From Pelecanus crispus (lineage: Eukaryota; Chordata; Aves; Pelecaniformes; Pelecanidae), in the NCBI RefSeq assembly GCF_030463565.1, contig NC_134656.1:1927001-1991000 (forward strand): 64,000 nt of DNA, written 5' to 3'. This document shows, piece after piece, positions 1 through 10,400 of this stretch. The notes beneath the pieces are model-generated. The model saw nothing but the letters and a program-made list of their open reading frames with translations, had not been told where the DNA came from and made no database searches. The position numbers and the translations under genes were made by a program. How positions within the stretch are numbered: position 1 is the stretch's first letter; the number at the start of each line of letters is the position of its first letter.

Positions 1-154
1 AACCAGCAGATAAACAGCAGAATCAAAAAGCAGCTGATTGCGAAAAGCTAGAGGGAATCATTTTTCTGTGCTGGCACCGCGTCCCGATCCTCAGCCGAAA
101 CCGTGGCAAGTGTTTTGAGGAATTTGACATTTATGCTCCCGAGAGGGGTTGCAC

Positions 155-235
155 AACTTGGCAGGGTCAGGTTAATGGTTGGGCTGGAGGATCTTAAAGG
201 TCTTTTCCAACCTAAACGATTCCATGATTCTATGA
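155..235 (+). mobile_element. CR1 retroposon, 3' tail fragment
   Basis: A short 5'-truncated CR1 remnant. It contains the typical avian CR1 3' end (GGTTGGGCTGGAGGATCTTAAAGG, here split as GGTTGGGCTGGAGG then ATCTTAAAGG, followed by TTTTCCAACCTAAACGATTC) and finishes with imperfect ATTCTATG-like tail units. CR1 insertions have no poly(A) tail and usually no target duplication, which agrees with what is seen. No coding part remains. Confidence 0.85.
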
Positions 236-1243
236 ACTGCTCCGGCGGCTGGCAGCCTGCACCTGGAGCGGCCAGCGCCCAGAGCCCAGCGCTGGCCCAG
301 GGCTCCTAGCCCCGGGGCCAGCTCCCTGCATCCCTGCGGGTGCGAGCGGCCTGGGCTGGCCCTGCGTGGGTGCCGGGGTGGGTTCGGCGTCTCTTCGTGG
401 GCTCAGCATCTCTTTGTGGGCTCGGCATCTCTTCTTGGGTGCAGACTCCGCGCACGGTCCGAGGTGCGAGGTCAGCGCTGGGGAGCCCCGCGCGTCGCCG
501 GTGTTTTGGAGAGGGAGAGGCACCGGCTGGCCTCGGGAGCATCAGTGCCGGAGCTGGGAGCGGGGACTCAGCAGCTGCCGAAGGAAGCCGGGGCTGGAGC
601 GAGGAGAGGGCGTGGGTGCGTGATTAACGGCGATGACTCCGTTTGGCAAATGGGATTTATCATCCTTCATTTCTTTAAAACGTTGAGTCAGAGGCAGCAG
701 ACGGGAAAGGCCGCTGGAGCCGTGCGGGGAGGTGACAACGCCGGCGGGGCCATGCCGGGGTGCGCTGCGGAGCCCGGGCAGCGTTCCCGCACCGGCACCG
801 GGGTCGCCCGCTCCGGGATGCGCTGGGTTGGCGGGGAAGCCGGGCTTTTGCCCGCCGGTGGGAAACAGCAGCGTTCCCCAGGGAGCGGCCAAGAGCGCCA
901 GGAAACTTGAGCAATTGGGAAAAACACTCAGACTCTTGTGCTTCGAAAAACCCTGTTTTCCCCTGTTTTCCTCTAATTGTAAGCGCTCGTTTGTTCGTTA
1001 GAAGGAACTGGCTCAGCACCGTGCTCCTGGGGCAGCGAGAGCTGGCGGCCCGCCGGCGGCGTGCAGGCGGCCGGCTGGGTGCAGCACCCCGAGCAAAGGC
1101 GCAGCAGGGTGAAGGTGCTGCACAAACCTGACCGAAACCCCAGGCTGGGTGCGCCTGAGCGCGGGGGCCGAACGCCCCGGACCCCGGCTGCAAAAGCAGC
1201 AAAATCCCCGGTCTGCAGCCCAAAGGTGATGTGAGGGTCCTGT
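236..1243. other. GC-rich stretch without a recognisable gene
   Basis: CpG-bearing sequence with several short open frames on both strands, none with recognisable protein character. At about 385-442 there are three imperfect copies of a roughly 22-bp unit built on TGGGCTCGGCATCTCTT. No splice-bounded coding exon is convincing. In human the gene on this side would be TPD52L2, but nothing of it is visible here. Confidence 0.5.
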
Positions 1244-2505
1244 CCCCCGCCCAGCCCCTGCCCAGCTCCAGCCCCAGCCCCAGTCCCTGCCCAGCCCTTG
1301 CCCACCCCCAGCCCCGCTGCAGCCCCCAGCCCCAGTCCCTGCCCACCCCCTGCCCAGCCCCGCTGCAGCCCCCAGCCCCAGCCCTTGCCCACCCCCTGCC
1401 CAGCCCCGCTGCAGCCCCCAGCCCCAGTCCCTGCCCACCCCCTGCCCAGCCCCGCTGCAGCCCCAGCCCCAGTCCCTGCCCACCCCCTGCCCCGCTTGCA
1501 GCCCCCAGCGCCACTGCAGCCCCCACCCCCTGCCCTTCCTCAGCCCTTGCCCACCCCCTGCCAGCTCCCAGCACTTCCCCAGCCCCTGTCGCCCCCAGCC
1601 CTTGCCCACCCCCTCCCCTTCCCCAGCCCCGCTGCAGCCCCCCGCCCCTGCCCACTCCCAGCCCTTCCCCAGCCCCTGCCCAGCCCCTGCAGCCCTCCGC
1701 CCCTGCCCAGCCCCTGCAGCCCCCAGCCCCTGCAGCCCCCAGCCCCTGCCCAGCCCCTGCAGCCCCCCGCCCCTGCCCAGCCCCTGCAGCCCCCAGCCCC
1801 TGCAGCCCTCCGCCCCTGCCCAGCCCCTGCAGCCCTCCGCCCCTGCAGCCCCCAGCCCCTGCCCAGCCCCTGCCCAGCCCCTGCAGCCCCCCGCCCCTGC
1901 CCAGCCCCTGCAGCCCCCAGCCCCTGCAGCCCTCCGCCCCTGCCCAGCCCCTGCAGCCCCCAAACCCTGCCCAGCCCCTGCCCAGCCCCTGCAGCCCCCA
2001 GCCCCTGCCGCCCCCAGCCCCTGCCCAGCCCCTGCAGCCCCCCGCCCCTGCAGCCCCCCGCCCCTGCAGCCCCCAGCCCCTGCCCAGCCCCTGCAGCCCC
2101 CCGCCCCTGCAGCCCCCAGCCCCTGCCCAGCCCCTGCCCAGCCCCTGCAGCCCCCCGCCCCTGCCCAGCCCCTGCAGCCCCCAACCCCTGCCCAGCCCCT
2201 GCAGCCCCCCGCACCTGCCCAGCCCCTGCCCAGCCCCTGCAGCCCCCCGCACCTGCCCAGCCCCTGCAGCCCCCAGCCCCTGCCGCCCCCAGCCCCTGCC
2301 CAGCCCTTGCAGCCCCCCCGCCCCTGCCCAGCCCTTGCAGCCCCCCGCCCCTGCCCAGCCCCTGCAGCCCCCAACCCCTGCCCAAACCCAGCCCTTCCCC
2401 AGCCCCTGCCGCCCCCAGCCCCTGCAGCCCTCCGCCCCTGCCCAGCCCCTGCAGCCCCCAACCCCTGGCCAGCCCTTGCAGCCCCCCGCCCCCGCAGCCC
2501 CCCCC
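1244..2505. repeat. C-rich minisatellite (CCCCTGCAGCCC / CCCCTGCCCAG units)
   Basis: About 1.26 kb of tandem variants of CAGCCCCTGCAGCCCC and CAGCCCCTGCC, C-rich on the plus strand and therefore densely G-tracted on the minus strand. Early units (1244-1500) are more divergent and contain CCGCTGCAGCCCCCAGC; later units are more uniform, suggesting recent homogenisation. All frames stay open for hundreds of codons because the units lack A/T-rich stop triplets, so the Pro/Ala-rich and Gly-rich frames here are not evidence of a protein. The minus strand could form G-quadruplexes. Confidence 0.93.
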
Positions 2506-2587
2506 CGCCCGCTCCCTCCCCACCCCCGCCCCCCCCTCCTCGGCGGCCACGCGCGATCTGCGGCGGGCGGGAGCCGTCCCCCGCCGC

Positions 2588-2659
2588 TCCCTGGTGGTCT
2601 AGTGGTTAGGATTCGGCGCTCTCACCGCCGCGGCCCGGGTTCGATTCCCGGTCACGGAA
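2588..2659 (+). tRNA. tRNA-Glu (anticodon CTC)
   Basis: A 72-nt tRNA gene delivering glutamate at GAG codons. The A-box region follows the TCCCTGG 5' acceptor strand, the anticodon stem CGGCG/CGCCG encloses loop CTCTCAC with CTC at 2621-2623, and the B box GGTTCGATTCC is at 2638-2648. No intron and no encoded CCA, as expected for a nuclear gene. A T-run follows 6 nt downstream. One oddity: the 3' acceptor strand reads TCACGGA where the usual vertebrate gene reads TCAGGGA (from memory), giving a C4:C69 mismatch in the acceptor stem. It is otherwise intact, so it may be functional, a weak isodecoder or an early pseudogene. Confidence 0.93.
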
Positions 2660-2665
2660 GCTCCA

Positions 2666-2672
2666 TTTTTTT
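2666..2672 (+). terminator. RNA polymerase III terminator of the tRNA-Glu gene
   Basis: A run of seven T residues starts 6 nt after the discriminator base of the tRNA. Runs of four or more T on the non-template strand stop RNA polymerase III. Confidence 0.85.
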
Positions 2673-2694
2673 AACCACGCTCTCCCCGCTTTTA

Positions 2695-3125
2695 CGCGCC
2701 CCCTCCCCTCGCCCCCCCACGCCGCGTGCTCCGCGCACCCACGAACACGCACGGGGCGCTGCGGGCCCGCGCCCCGCGGGGGGGGTGCGGGGGGTGGGGG
2801 GGGGGTGGTGGGCGTGGGCGGCGCGCAGGCGCAGTGCGCTGGCTCCGCCCGCCGTCGGCGTCGCCGGGTCCCGCTCGGTGTCCGGCAGCGGCTGAGGCAT
2901 CGCCGCCGCGACCGGCGGCCGCTCCGCGCCGCGAGGAGCCGCCCCCCCCCGCCCGCCCCCGCACCCTGGGGCCGCCCCCGCCCGGGGCTCCCGGCCCCCG
3001 CTCGCCCCGGGGCCCAGGTGAGCGCGGCGCTGGCGGTCGCCGGGCCCGGGCCGCGGGTGGAGGCCAAGATGGAGGCGGGGGGGGGCGGGCGGGAAGGCCG
3101 TGAGGGGTGGGGGGGGCGGGGGGCG
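2695..3125 (+). promoter_or_regulatory. DNAJC5: CpG island, probable DNAJC5 promoter
   Basis: Very CpG-dense segment without a TATA box. It carries a near-match to the NRF1 motif (GCGCAGGCGCAG at about 2823-2834), GC boxes, and a YY1-like CAAGATGGAGGC at about 3064-3075. It ends in a strong splice donor at 3016/3017. Position and architecture match a broad housekeeping-type promoter for DNAJC5, whose ATG lies in a downstream exon. The assignment to DNAJC5 is inference from orientation, the donor site and the absence of another gene in between. Confidence 0.7.
2860..3016 (+). other. DNAJC5: DNAJC5 non-coding exon 1 (5'UTR), start approximate
   Basis: The 3' boundary is a consensus donor (GGGCCCAG|GTGAGC) at 3016/3017 inside the CpG island. 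The transcription start is not determined by sequence; 2860 is a rough guess around the GCTGAGGC segment. Vertebrate DNAJC5 has a non-coding first exon far upstream of the coding exons, which fits. The exon has no in-frame ATG that would extend the known N-terminus. Confidence 0.55.
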
Positions 3126-6100
3126 CCGGCGGCTCTGCGGGGCGGGCCGGCGGGTGGGAGTCCCCGCTGCCCTCCCCCAGCCCCGGCACCGCGCTCAGGG
3201 GGGCTTGGGGGCCGCGTCCTCTGCCCCCGAGCTGTAAAGGATGAGGGGGGGGGACAAAAAAATAAAAAACCCAAAAAACCCCCAAAGAAAAGGCCTGGAA
3301 AGGTGAAATCCAAATGAAAGTCATGGGTGTTGCGCGTGAGGCGTGATGCACGGAGGAATCACCTTTTCGCCGGAGGAATGCGGGAGGATTTTTGCTTTCC
3401 CTTTCCTTGCATTGTGCTGCTTAATTTAAAAAAAAAAAAAAAAAAAAATTCTGTAACCACTCAGATTATTATGTGCTTAATGAATGACGTGTTAGCAACG
3501 GGAAGTAAATCCAGCCTTTATAACGAGAAACTTGCCAAGGCAGCATAATTCTTTTTTATTTGTGCAGTGTCTTCTGGTTCTTGAATTAAGAATTCCGGTC
3601 AGGTAATTCTGGGGATAGGGAATGCGACCGGACGAAACGGAGGCAGCGGATTCACCGATAGCGCCTCGCTCTTGCTTTTATGCTTTATCAATATCTCGCT
3701 GCTCCGCACGGAGTGACACAAAGCCGTTGACTTTATTACCGGGTTACATTACAGCCACGGAGCCATTTCTCCCCCGGAGAGCAAGGTGAAAGCCATCCGT
3801 ATGACACGGAAAGGAAAGCCAAACGTTTTTATCTTTTTTTAGGTTTGTTTTTATGGGGGTGTTCATTTTTTCATGTGCTGTGAGACGTTGCTGTAGAGCT
3901 GTGTGCGCTTAATATTCTCTCCCCTGCGGTAAAGCTTAAGGAAATGGCATAAATTGGGTACATCATCTTACGGCGGCATGAAATAATAGAATTCCCCTAG
4001 CCGATGCCTGCCTAATGTTCTCATGCCAGCTTATCTGGAGCAAATGGGAATGTTTCGTGTGTGTTTATGTACCGTCTTAGTTTGCTGCTATTGAAGCAAA
4101 AACTTGTAGGCCGCGTTCACCCAGTGGCTGACCGGTGGTGGTTCACCCATTTCGTTGGGTAAATTAAGCTATCAAAAGTATGCAAATCTGAAAGGATTTC
4201 CTTTCGAAATGCGTCAGGATTGTGCCTATTTAAATTCTTGGATAGGAGCAGCCACCTTTAAGTGGAATTTATTCTTTTGACCGCAATTTCAGTAGCGGCG
4301 TTTTCAAGTTCTAAGGCATCTGTTGGTTTCAGGCTGCTTAGGATCAGTGTTTGCATTTTTGTTTGCTTTTGATAGAAAATGATAGAGTCCTAATCTGACT
4401 AAGAGATCCCGAGAAATAGATGCCGAATTCATTTGCATTAATGAATTAGCTCTAATAATTCAAGTACGCTGTGCTCTGGGAGGGAGAGAAGAGGGGAAGC
4501 AAAAGCTGGAGTCGAAGACAAATTGACTTCAATATATAGAGTTTAGGATGAAGTTTATTTTTATTGAGCAGCTTCCTGTGGTTTTCTTGCTGTGCTGTAA
4601 GGACTTCAGAGAAACTTGCCATGATGCTGACCGTGCAGAATCTGTGTGGTAGATAACAGACAACCCTGAGTTTGGAGATAAGGTTTTCGGTCAAACAGCT
4701 TTTTATAAGCATAAATAAATGCTTCTTTCCCTCCCTCCTTTATTTCATCTCGGTGATTGTCCACGGCATTTAAATGAAAGGGGAGATGCTGCAACGTGGT
4801 CACGTTCCTCCTAAATTTTTCATGTCTGTTATTGATAAATTGCGGGCTGTAGGTACAAAGTACTGGTGAAACCAAAATAGAGATTTCCCAGCTCCACAGG
4901 GTAGCCGTGCGCTATATTTAACCATCTTTTATCAGCGAGTGTCTGAAAAAAGTAATGTCTTTGTAGTATGTTTTGTCTCGTAGGGTAGACCTTGTGTCCG
5001 TGTTGATTATTCCCAAGAAGCAGAAGCACTCTTTTCAGTCTTTCCTAAATGCGAGCGGTCTGCCGCCTGGTCGGTTGGTGGTTGTCTTGTTTTGCAGCAG
5101 GATTGCAGTAAGTTGGTGTGGTTTGTGGCTGAGGTGGTGCAGTCACCAGCCTGCCATCAGTTACGGAGTTACCCAAGATGGTTGGAGCCTGCCGGAGCTC
5201 GTTTTGCAGCGGAGGATCAGAGCAGGGGTCGAAGTCCAGCTGTGCCGCGGCCAAGCTTTCCTTATCTTGCCGTAGGAAGGCATCCATACAGTCAGCGGTG
5301 TTCTCTGGATCTTCATGCTTCGGAAAAAATTGAGTGGTACCAGGATATGACTTGGGAACCTGACAGTATGAGCGCTGATTTTGGGGCCTTGGGGCTAATT
5401 TGCAGGGTATGCTGTGAGGGAGGTGGTAGTTGTCAGCAATGACGTTGTTAATCGTCATATTTCTTCTCTTTGTGAGCTTCAGGAACGATTTTTGTCTGCG
5501 TTTGAGCGTTTTGATAGTGAACGGTAATGGAAGCCTAACAGGATTACTCTTAAGAAGTCATGTTCAGGTTAAATGTAAAAAGTTGCTGATACGACTCCTT
5601 CTTCGACTTTATGAATTCAGTTGCCAGAATATCCTCTCTGGGGAAGTGGGCACAATTTAAGAATGGGAAGTGGTTCTGCAAATCCTCTCTTGTCTGTTAA
5701 ATGACTTAACTTACAGTAACGGTGCTGCAACTGGCCTGTGATAAGCGCCATATTTCCCTCTTTTGATCAGTTTGCCAGCATTTTCTCCTTTTTAAGTATG
5801 ACTAATGTTAATAACCAGGTAAAAATATTTTTTCTGTATGTTTGGGAAGGGGTTGGCAGAACTCTTCTGCAAAGCTTGTACATAGGACTGAGCGCCAGTT
5901 CCTCCCCAGAGCACGCAAAATGGCATCTGCTGGCATTTTCACTGCTCTCCCGTCAAGCCTGGGGATTCATTTAAGGTAATTTTAATACACTGCCTGATTT
6001 CCTTCACAGTTTGATCTCGAGCCGTGCAAGTCCTCCTTGTTTGGCTTCGCCGCTTGTGTTCTGGCTCGGGGCTCTGCCGCAGCTCTGCTCACAGCCTCTC

Positions 6101-7277
6101 TTCTCCTCCAGATTTACCTGCCTGGGTAGAAACCGAAGCAGCGGTAGAGAGGGATTGCCTCTGCCTAGGAAGATCTGGCTCTTCTGTCGCTCTCCGCTAG
6201 TCTGAGGAAAAGACCTTTTCGAGGAGCGGGTGTATGCAGTTTGGCGAGTGGCTCGGTTTCCGTGAGGTGACCCCAGCCTGTAAGCAGATGGCACAGAGGG
6301 CTGCAGCGGGCCGGTCCACGGTCTCGGGAATTGGTCCTGTGGCCACCTGTGCCGTGAGACAGATGGGTCGTGGCCAGGTACGGAGGGAGGGATGAGGAAC
6401 GTGCCTAACGCTGAGGACCAAAGCAAAGTGTTGCGCTGGTTTTTCTTAACGTGAAAAGGTTCTTTTCCCTGTGCTCCAGTAATTGGAGTAATTTGAATTA
6501 ACCGATATTGGTTTAGAAGGGTCCACGTCAATGTTTTTTGCATATTTAACTCTCTACCTACCTGTCCTGGCCATCAAAGCTCTTCCACACTTTCAGAATG
6601 ATTTGGTGAGCGATTAGACATTTGCAAAAGAAAAGACTTGGAGGATAAAAAGGAAGTTGAGGAGTGATCTTGGTGCACCTGGTCAGCGTATGCTGCCAGC
6701 AGATGCCAATGCTTGTAATCTCTCAGGAGCTGTTTGTGAATTCCTACCATTGTTTCGATGTATTTTTTTATCCTTATGGTTTTGTTACTATGTCAGCTAC
6801 TATGTGTTGATGCTGGCTGGTTAACCAGTGACTGCTTTTAATCTTGAAAGACAGGAGCAGGAGTTTGAATGGTGCTATATCTTAAGATTTACTTAGGAGT
6901 TGAGTTAATGTATTTTCTTAATCCACAAAAACATACGAAGCACTGTTGTTAGAAAGTACATGTTTTTGCTTCGGAGGCAGTTTGTTTCCTACTTCAAGCA
7001 GTGTAAACTGATACCAAAGAACTGCATTCCAGAACGAAAGTGCCTCAAAAGATTGTTTAAATATTTTTAATGAAGAGATAGTAGCTACCAAAAAAAGTAA
7101 CTTTTTTTTTTGTGTGTGTGGATAGACTAGCTAAATAATAGTAATTGTTGGTGGTAGATTGCGGGGTTTTCAGTGCATTGTTGATGTGTAGGTTTTTCTC
7201 GGGAGAATGTGAATAAGGTTGCTTTAGCATATGTTCAAATTTCTTCCGTCCTGGCAAATTCTCCTAATTGCACTTAC

Positions 7278-7428
7278 CTTATATCTGCATTGCAATAAAA
7301 TGTGCCTTTTTAAAGTCCTTTTCTGCCTTCTTCAGTAATGCTGGAACGCTTTCAGTGCCAGCCTGTTGTAGGGCCAACTGTAAGATTTCAGTACGTTTTT
7401 CTTCTGGGCGCAAGTTTTTCATCTTCTT
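7278..7428 (-). other. orphan exon-like open frame inside DNAJC5 intron 1
   Basis: A 151-nt minus-strand segment flanked by an excellent acceptor (pyrimidine-rich stretch then CTGCAG at 7429-7434) and an excellent donor (AAG|GTAAGTG at 7271-7277). It is open in one frame for 49 codons. The translation has the composition of a charged alpha-helical protein (Lys, Glu, Ala and Leu rich, including KRTEILQLALQQAG and ALLKKAEKDFKKAHF). The frame ends in TAA one base before the donor, so it would be a terminal coding exon with a spliced 3'UTR, an NMD exon or a decayed copy. I do not recognise the protein. Chance or a pseudogene fragment is possible. Confidence 0.3.
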
Positions 7429-10400
7429 CTGCAGGCATCGGTAGAAGAAAATGGAAGGTGCGTGGTGCGCAGCGGTACGGTAGCTCCCATGCAAACAGAA
7501 TGAGTCTTCCAGGCCCGAGTAAATTTAAAGTAGCAGCTGCTATCTCCTCTTTTGTAATCTGCTCAAGGATTTTGTAACAAGAATTGAGTTTTTCGATGAA
7601 TTTTTTTCTTTTTAATATACTTCAGTACCGTGGCCTGAACTTTGTTGGGTGAATGGTTGAGCAAACAAAACCCCAGTGGCATTTAGTTCCCTCTTATCAA
7701 GGCACTGGTAAAGAACGAGTTTGTTTTTCCATGACATGATACATAGTTCTGTTTGAAAAATTTAGCGCAGCAGCACGAAATGAGCCATCGGGAGTGTATT
7801 TTCATGAACTGGGATTTTTGTGATGCTCTGATGGCTTCTGATAGATGAATGATGCAAGTAAATAGTTCTTTAGGTCTGACTGCAGCGACGGGCAGTATCT
7901 TAATGCCAGTGTGGAGAAGTTGATAGAAGAGCACAAACCAGAGATCCAGCCAGCACCCCACACTTCCTCCGCTTGCCTTCTGGGCTTCCTCTTCCCTCTG
8001 AGAATATATATGTATATATCCGATAAGAACCATTTTTTAAACTGCTTGCTCTAGGAACACTGACTTAGATCATCCTGCTTTTGCTTTTGTCACACGGGGC
8101 TTCACCGTCCTTGCTTGGTTTCATCTGTGTCTTACTAAAGTTGCGTTAGGTGGCAGTGGTCGGGATTCTGGAACGTTTGTGGCTTTTACAGGACAATCTG
8201 TAGAAAAGGTGAATATATAGGAGCTGTACGTTGATAATATTTTGCAGTGCAGATAGGAAAACTCCAAAGCTTGCTGTTATCATTACAGTAGCCAATTATG
8301 CAGTTACAAAAAGTAGAAACTTGCATTGGTTTTCTGTTTGCTTTTCCCCTTTAAATTTAAATTTTTGGCTGTATTTCAAATGAAACTATTCTTTTCCCTT
8401 CCATCTGTCATTACATATTTTATGTCTTAATGGAATTTTCTGTCACTGTGATGGTAATATCTTAGCAATTTTATTTATGCTCAGAAATAGTTTGTAATTT
8501 TTGTGTCACAGTTCCAGTGCGTGGCATGTAATATGGGCCTGTGCCGAGACTGGGTTGGTCGTTAAAGAATTTTCCTTATGATTCTGCTTCTCATGGCAGG
8601 AGGATTTAGGGACACTTACTGTAAAAACATAATTGGGTTTAAAGCTTTTTGTAGTGAGGAGGGGGACTTGGGAAGCCTAACTCCGGGTGTTTTTGTGGGC
8701 AGCGACTAGTGATGGTGTCTGCAGCAATCTAGAAGATGCCGAGTTCAGGAAATTCATTCTACCAAGACTAGATTGCACCAAGCAAGATATCTATAATTTC
8801 AGGTTGCATCTGTGGTTACTCGATGGTGTGCAATTAAGGGAATTTGTTTTTAAAAATGTTAAGAAATGTCTTAATTTTTCTTCTCTGGAGTTACGAGGTC
8901 AGCAAGAAAGTTGGCAGTCCTGCTCCTGATGTTTAGAAGTACGAAAAGGGGGGTCAGCAGACGAAATGGGTCGTGTCAAGATCTTGTTCAGATACTGGAG
9001 CATGGCAGTGTGTCTTTGGGAGATGTGACGCTGTGATAAGGGCGGGTAGAAGGGAAATAAAATTAACGAGTGTTCATGTGCTCTTACAAAGGGCATACGG
9101 GATCCTTGTGAAATCGTCTGGTATCCGCCCAGGGAATTGAAGCAGTACTTTTTTTTTTTTTTTTTAAAGTTCTGCTCTAGTTCGGGTCCATCAGGGACTG
9201 GAGTTACCCTGATACAGTTCCAGGTCAGACTGATAACAGCTTTGATCCGAAACAGTTGGGCTGATCCGATACGCCTCAACTGATGGGATCTACCTGGCGT
9301 TCTGGGCAGGGAACCCAGCTGCGTACCGCGAGCTCTGGAAGAGGGTGGGATGGTTCCGCGGGGCTGGTGGGACCTCCTGGGAGCAGGTGTCTCTTTCTTT
9401 TCCTTCTTGCCTGCGTGGTTTAGCTTTTGCCGCTCCTAGATCCTCTGCTCTTCCCAGCACCCCCTTGGCATCTCCTGCTAGTCCTTGAGGAGGAGGGAAG
9501 GGACCGTGAAATTGTTCGGTGCCTCCACTGAAATTTGAGGTGAGCTGTTTCTCAGAAGCTATAACCAGACACATTTCCCGTGCTAAATTGAGTTAAAAAA
9601 CCGGATTCAGTTACTGTTCAGAGCAGTGAATTGATTTAAGTTCCAGGTTAATTCTGAGTTGCTGTTCTTTATGAACGTTAGGAATATTTTCCATCTGATA
9701 ACAAACTAACGAGCTCTGTCGCACAGGGACGCTGCTTCTCCACACGTGTATGATTCTGTGTGTCTCAAGGAGTTACTCTGGTCTAAGTGGTGAAAGAAAA
9801 ATAGGTGATGAACCATGTCTTTTCTTCAGAAAGTTTCTTTTATCATCGTTGGGGGTTGGTTTGACAAATGACTAGTCAGTCAGTCATTCTTTTGAAGGCC
9901 CTAACATTAATGTCGGGAAATAACATTCTTGCTTGAGTGGACCGTTTTTATCACATAGTAAAATAAATGCATATTGAACAGAAATACTTTGCCTGGACAG
10001 TAATTAGTGAAAATATTTATCTTCCGTAATAACTGTCTACCTCTTCCTTTCTTTTCCTGCAAAGTTCCCAGTTTCCGCACTCACTCACTTCATTCTTGTT
10101 GCCCTCTTAAAAACTGCTTTGCCACATTTGCTATTCACGACCAACTTAGGAAAACCAGGCAATCAGAGTCAATCAAAAGGTGTTTGGAAGGTGCGTACTT
10201 ACAATTTCCCAAGTGCACCTTGGTATTTCACTGAGTGGCTTGGATAACAGGGACAACAATCAACATGACTTTATTTTTTATCACTGGTCCCGAAATGGAA
10301 TGTATGTTGGATGAAATATCTGGGATGATGAAAACCCAGCATCTTCTGTTGTTGTCCTGTAATGTGCAATTCCTTACCCTGGTTTCCTGCATCTTGTCTT

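Noticed and set aside
675-2895. Long Pro/Ala-rich (plus, up to 554 codons) and Gly-rich (minus, up to 525 codons) open frames
   Set aside because: They coincide with the C-rich minisatellite, are open in several frames at once and show no domain; repeat artefact.
8687-8929. 80-codon plus frame in DNAJC5 intron 1 with protein-like composition
   Set aside because: No recognisable family, no convincing flanking splice sites; left unannotated.
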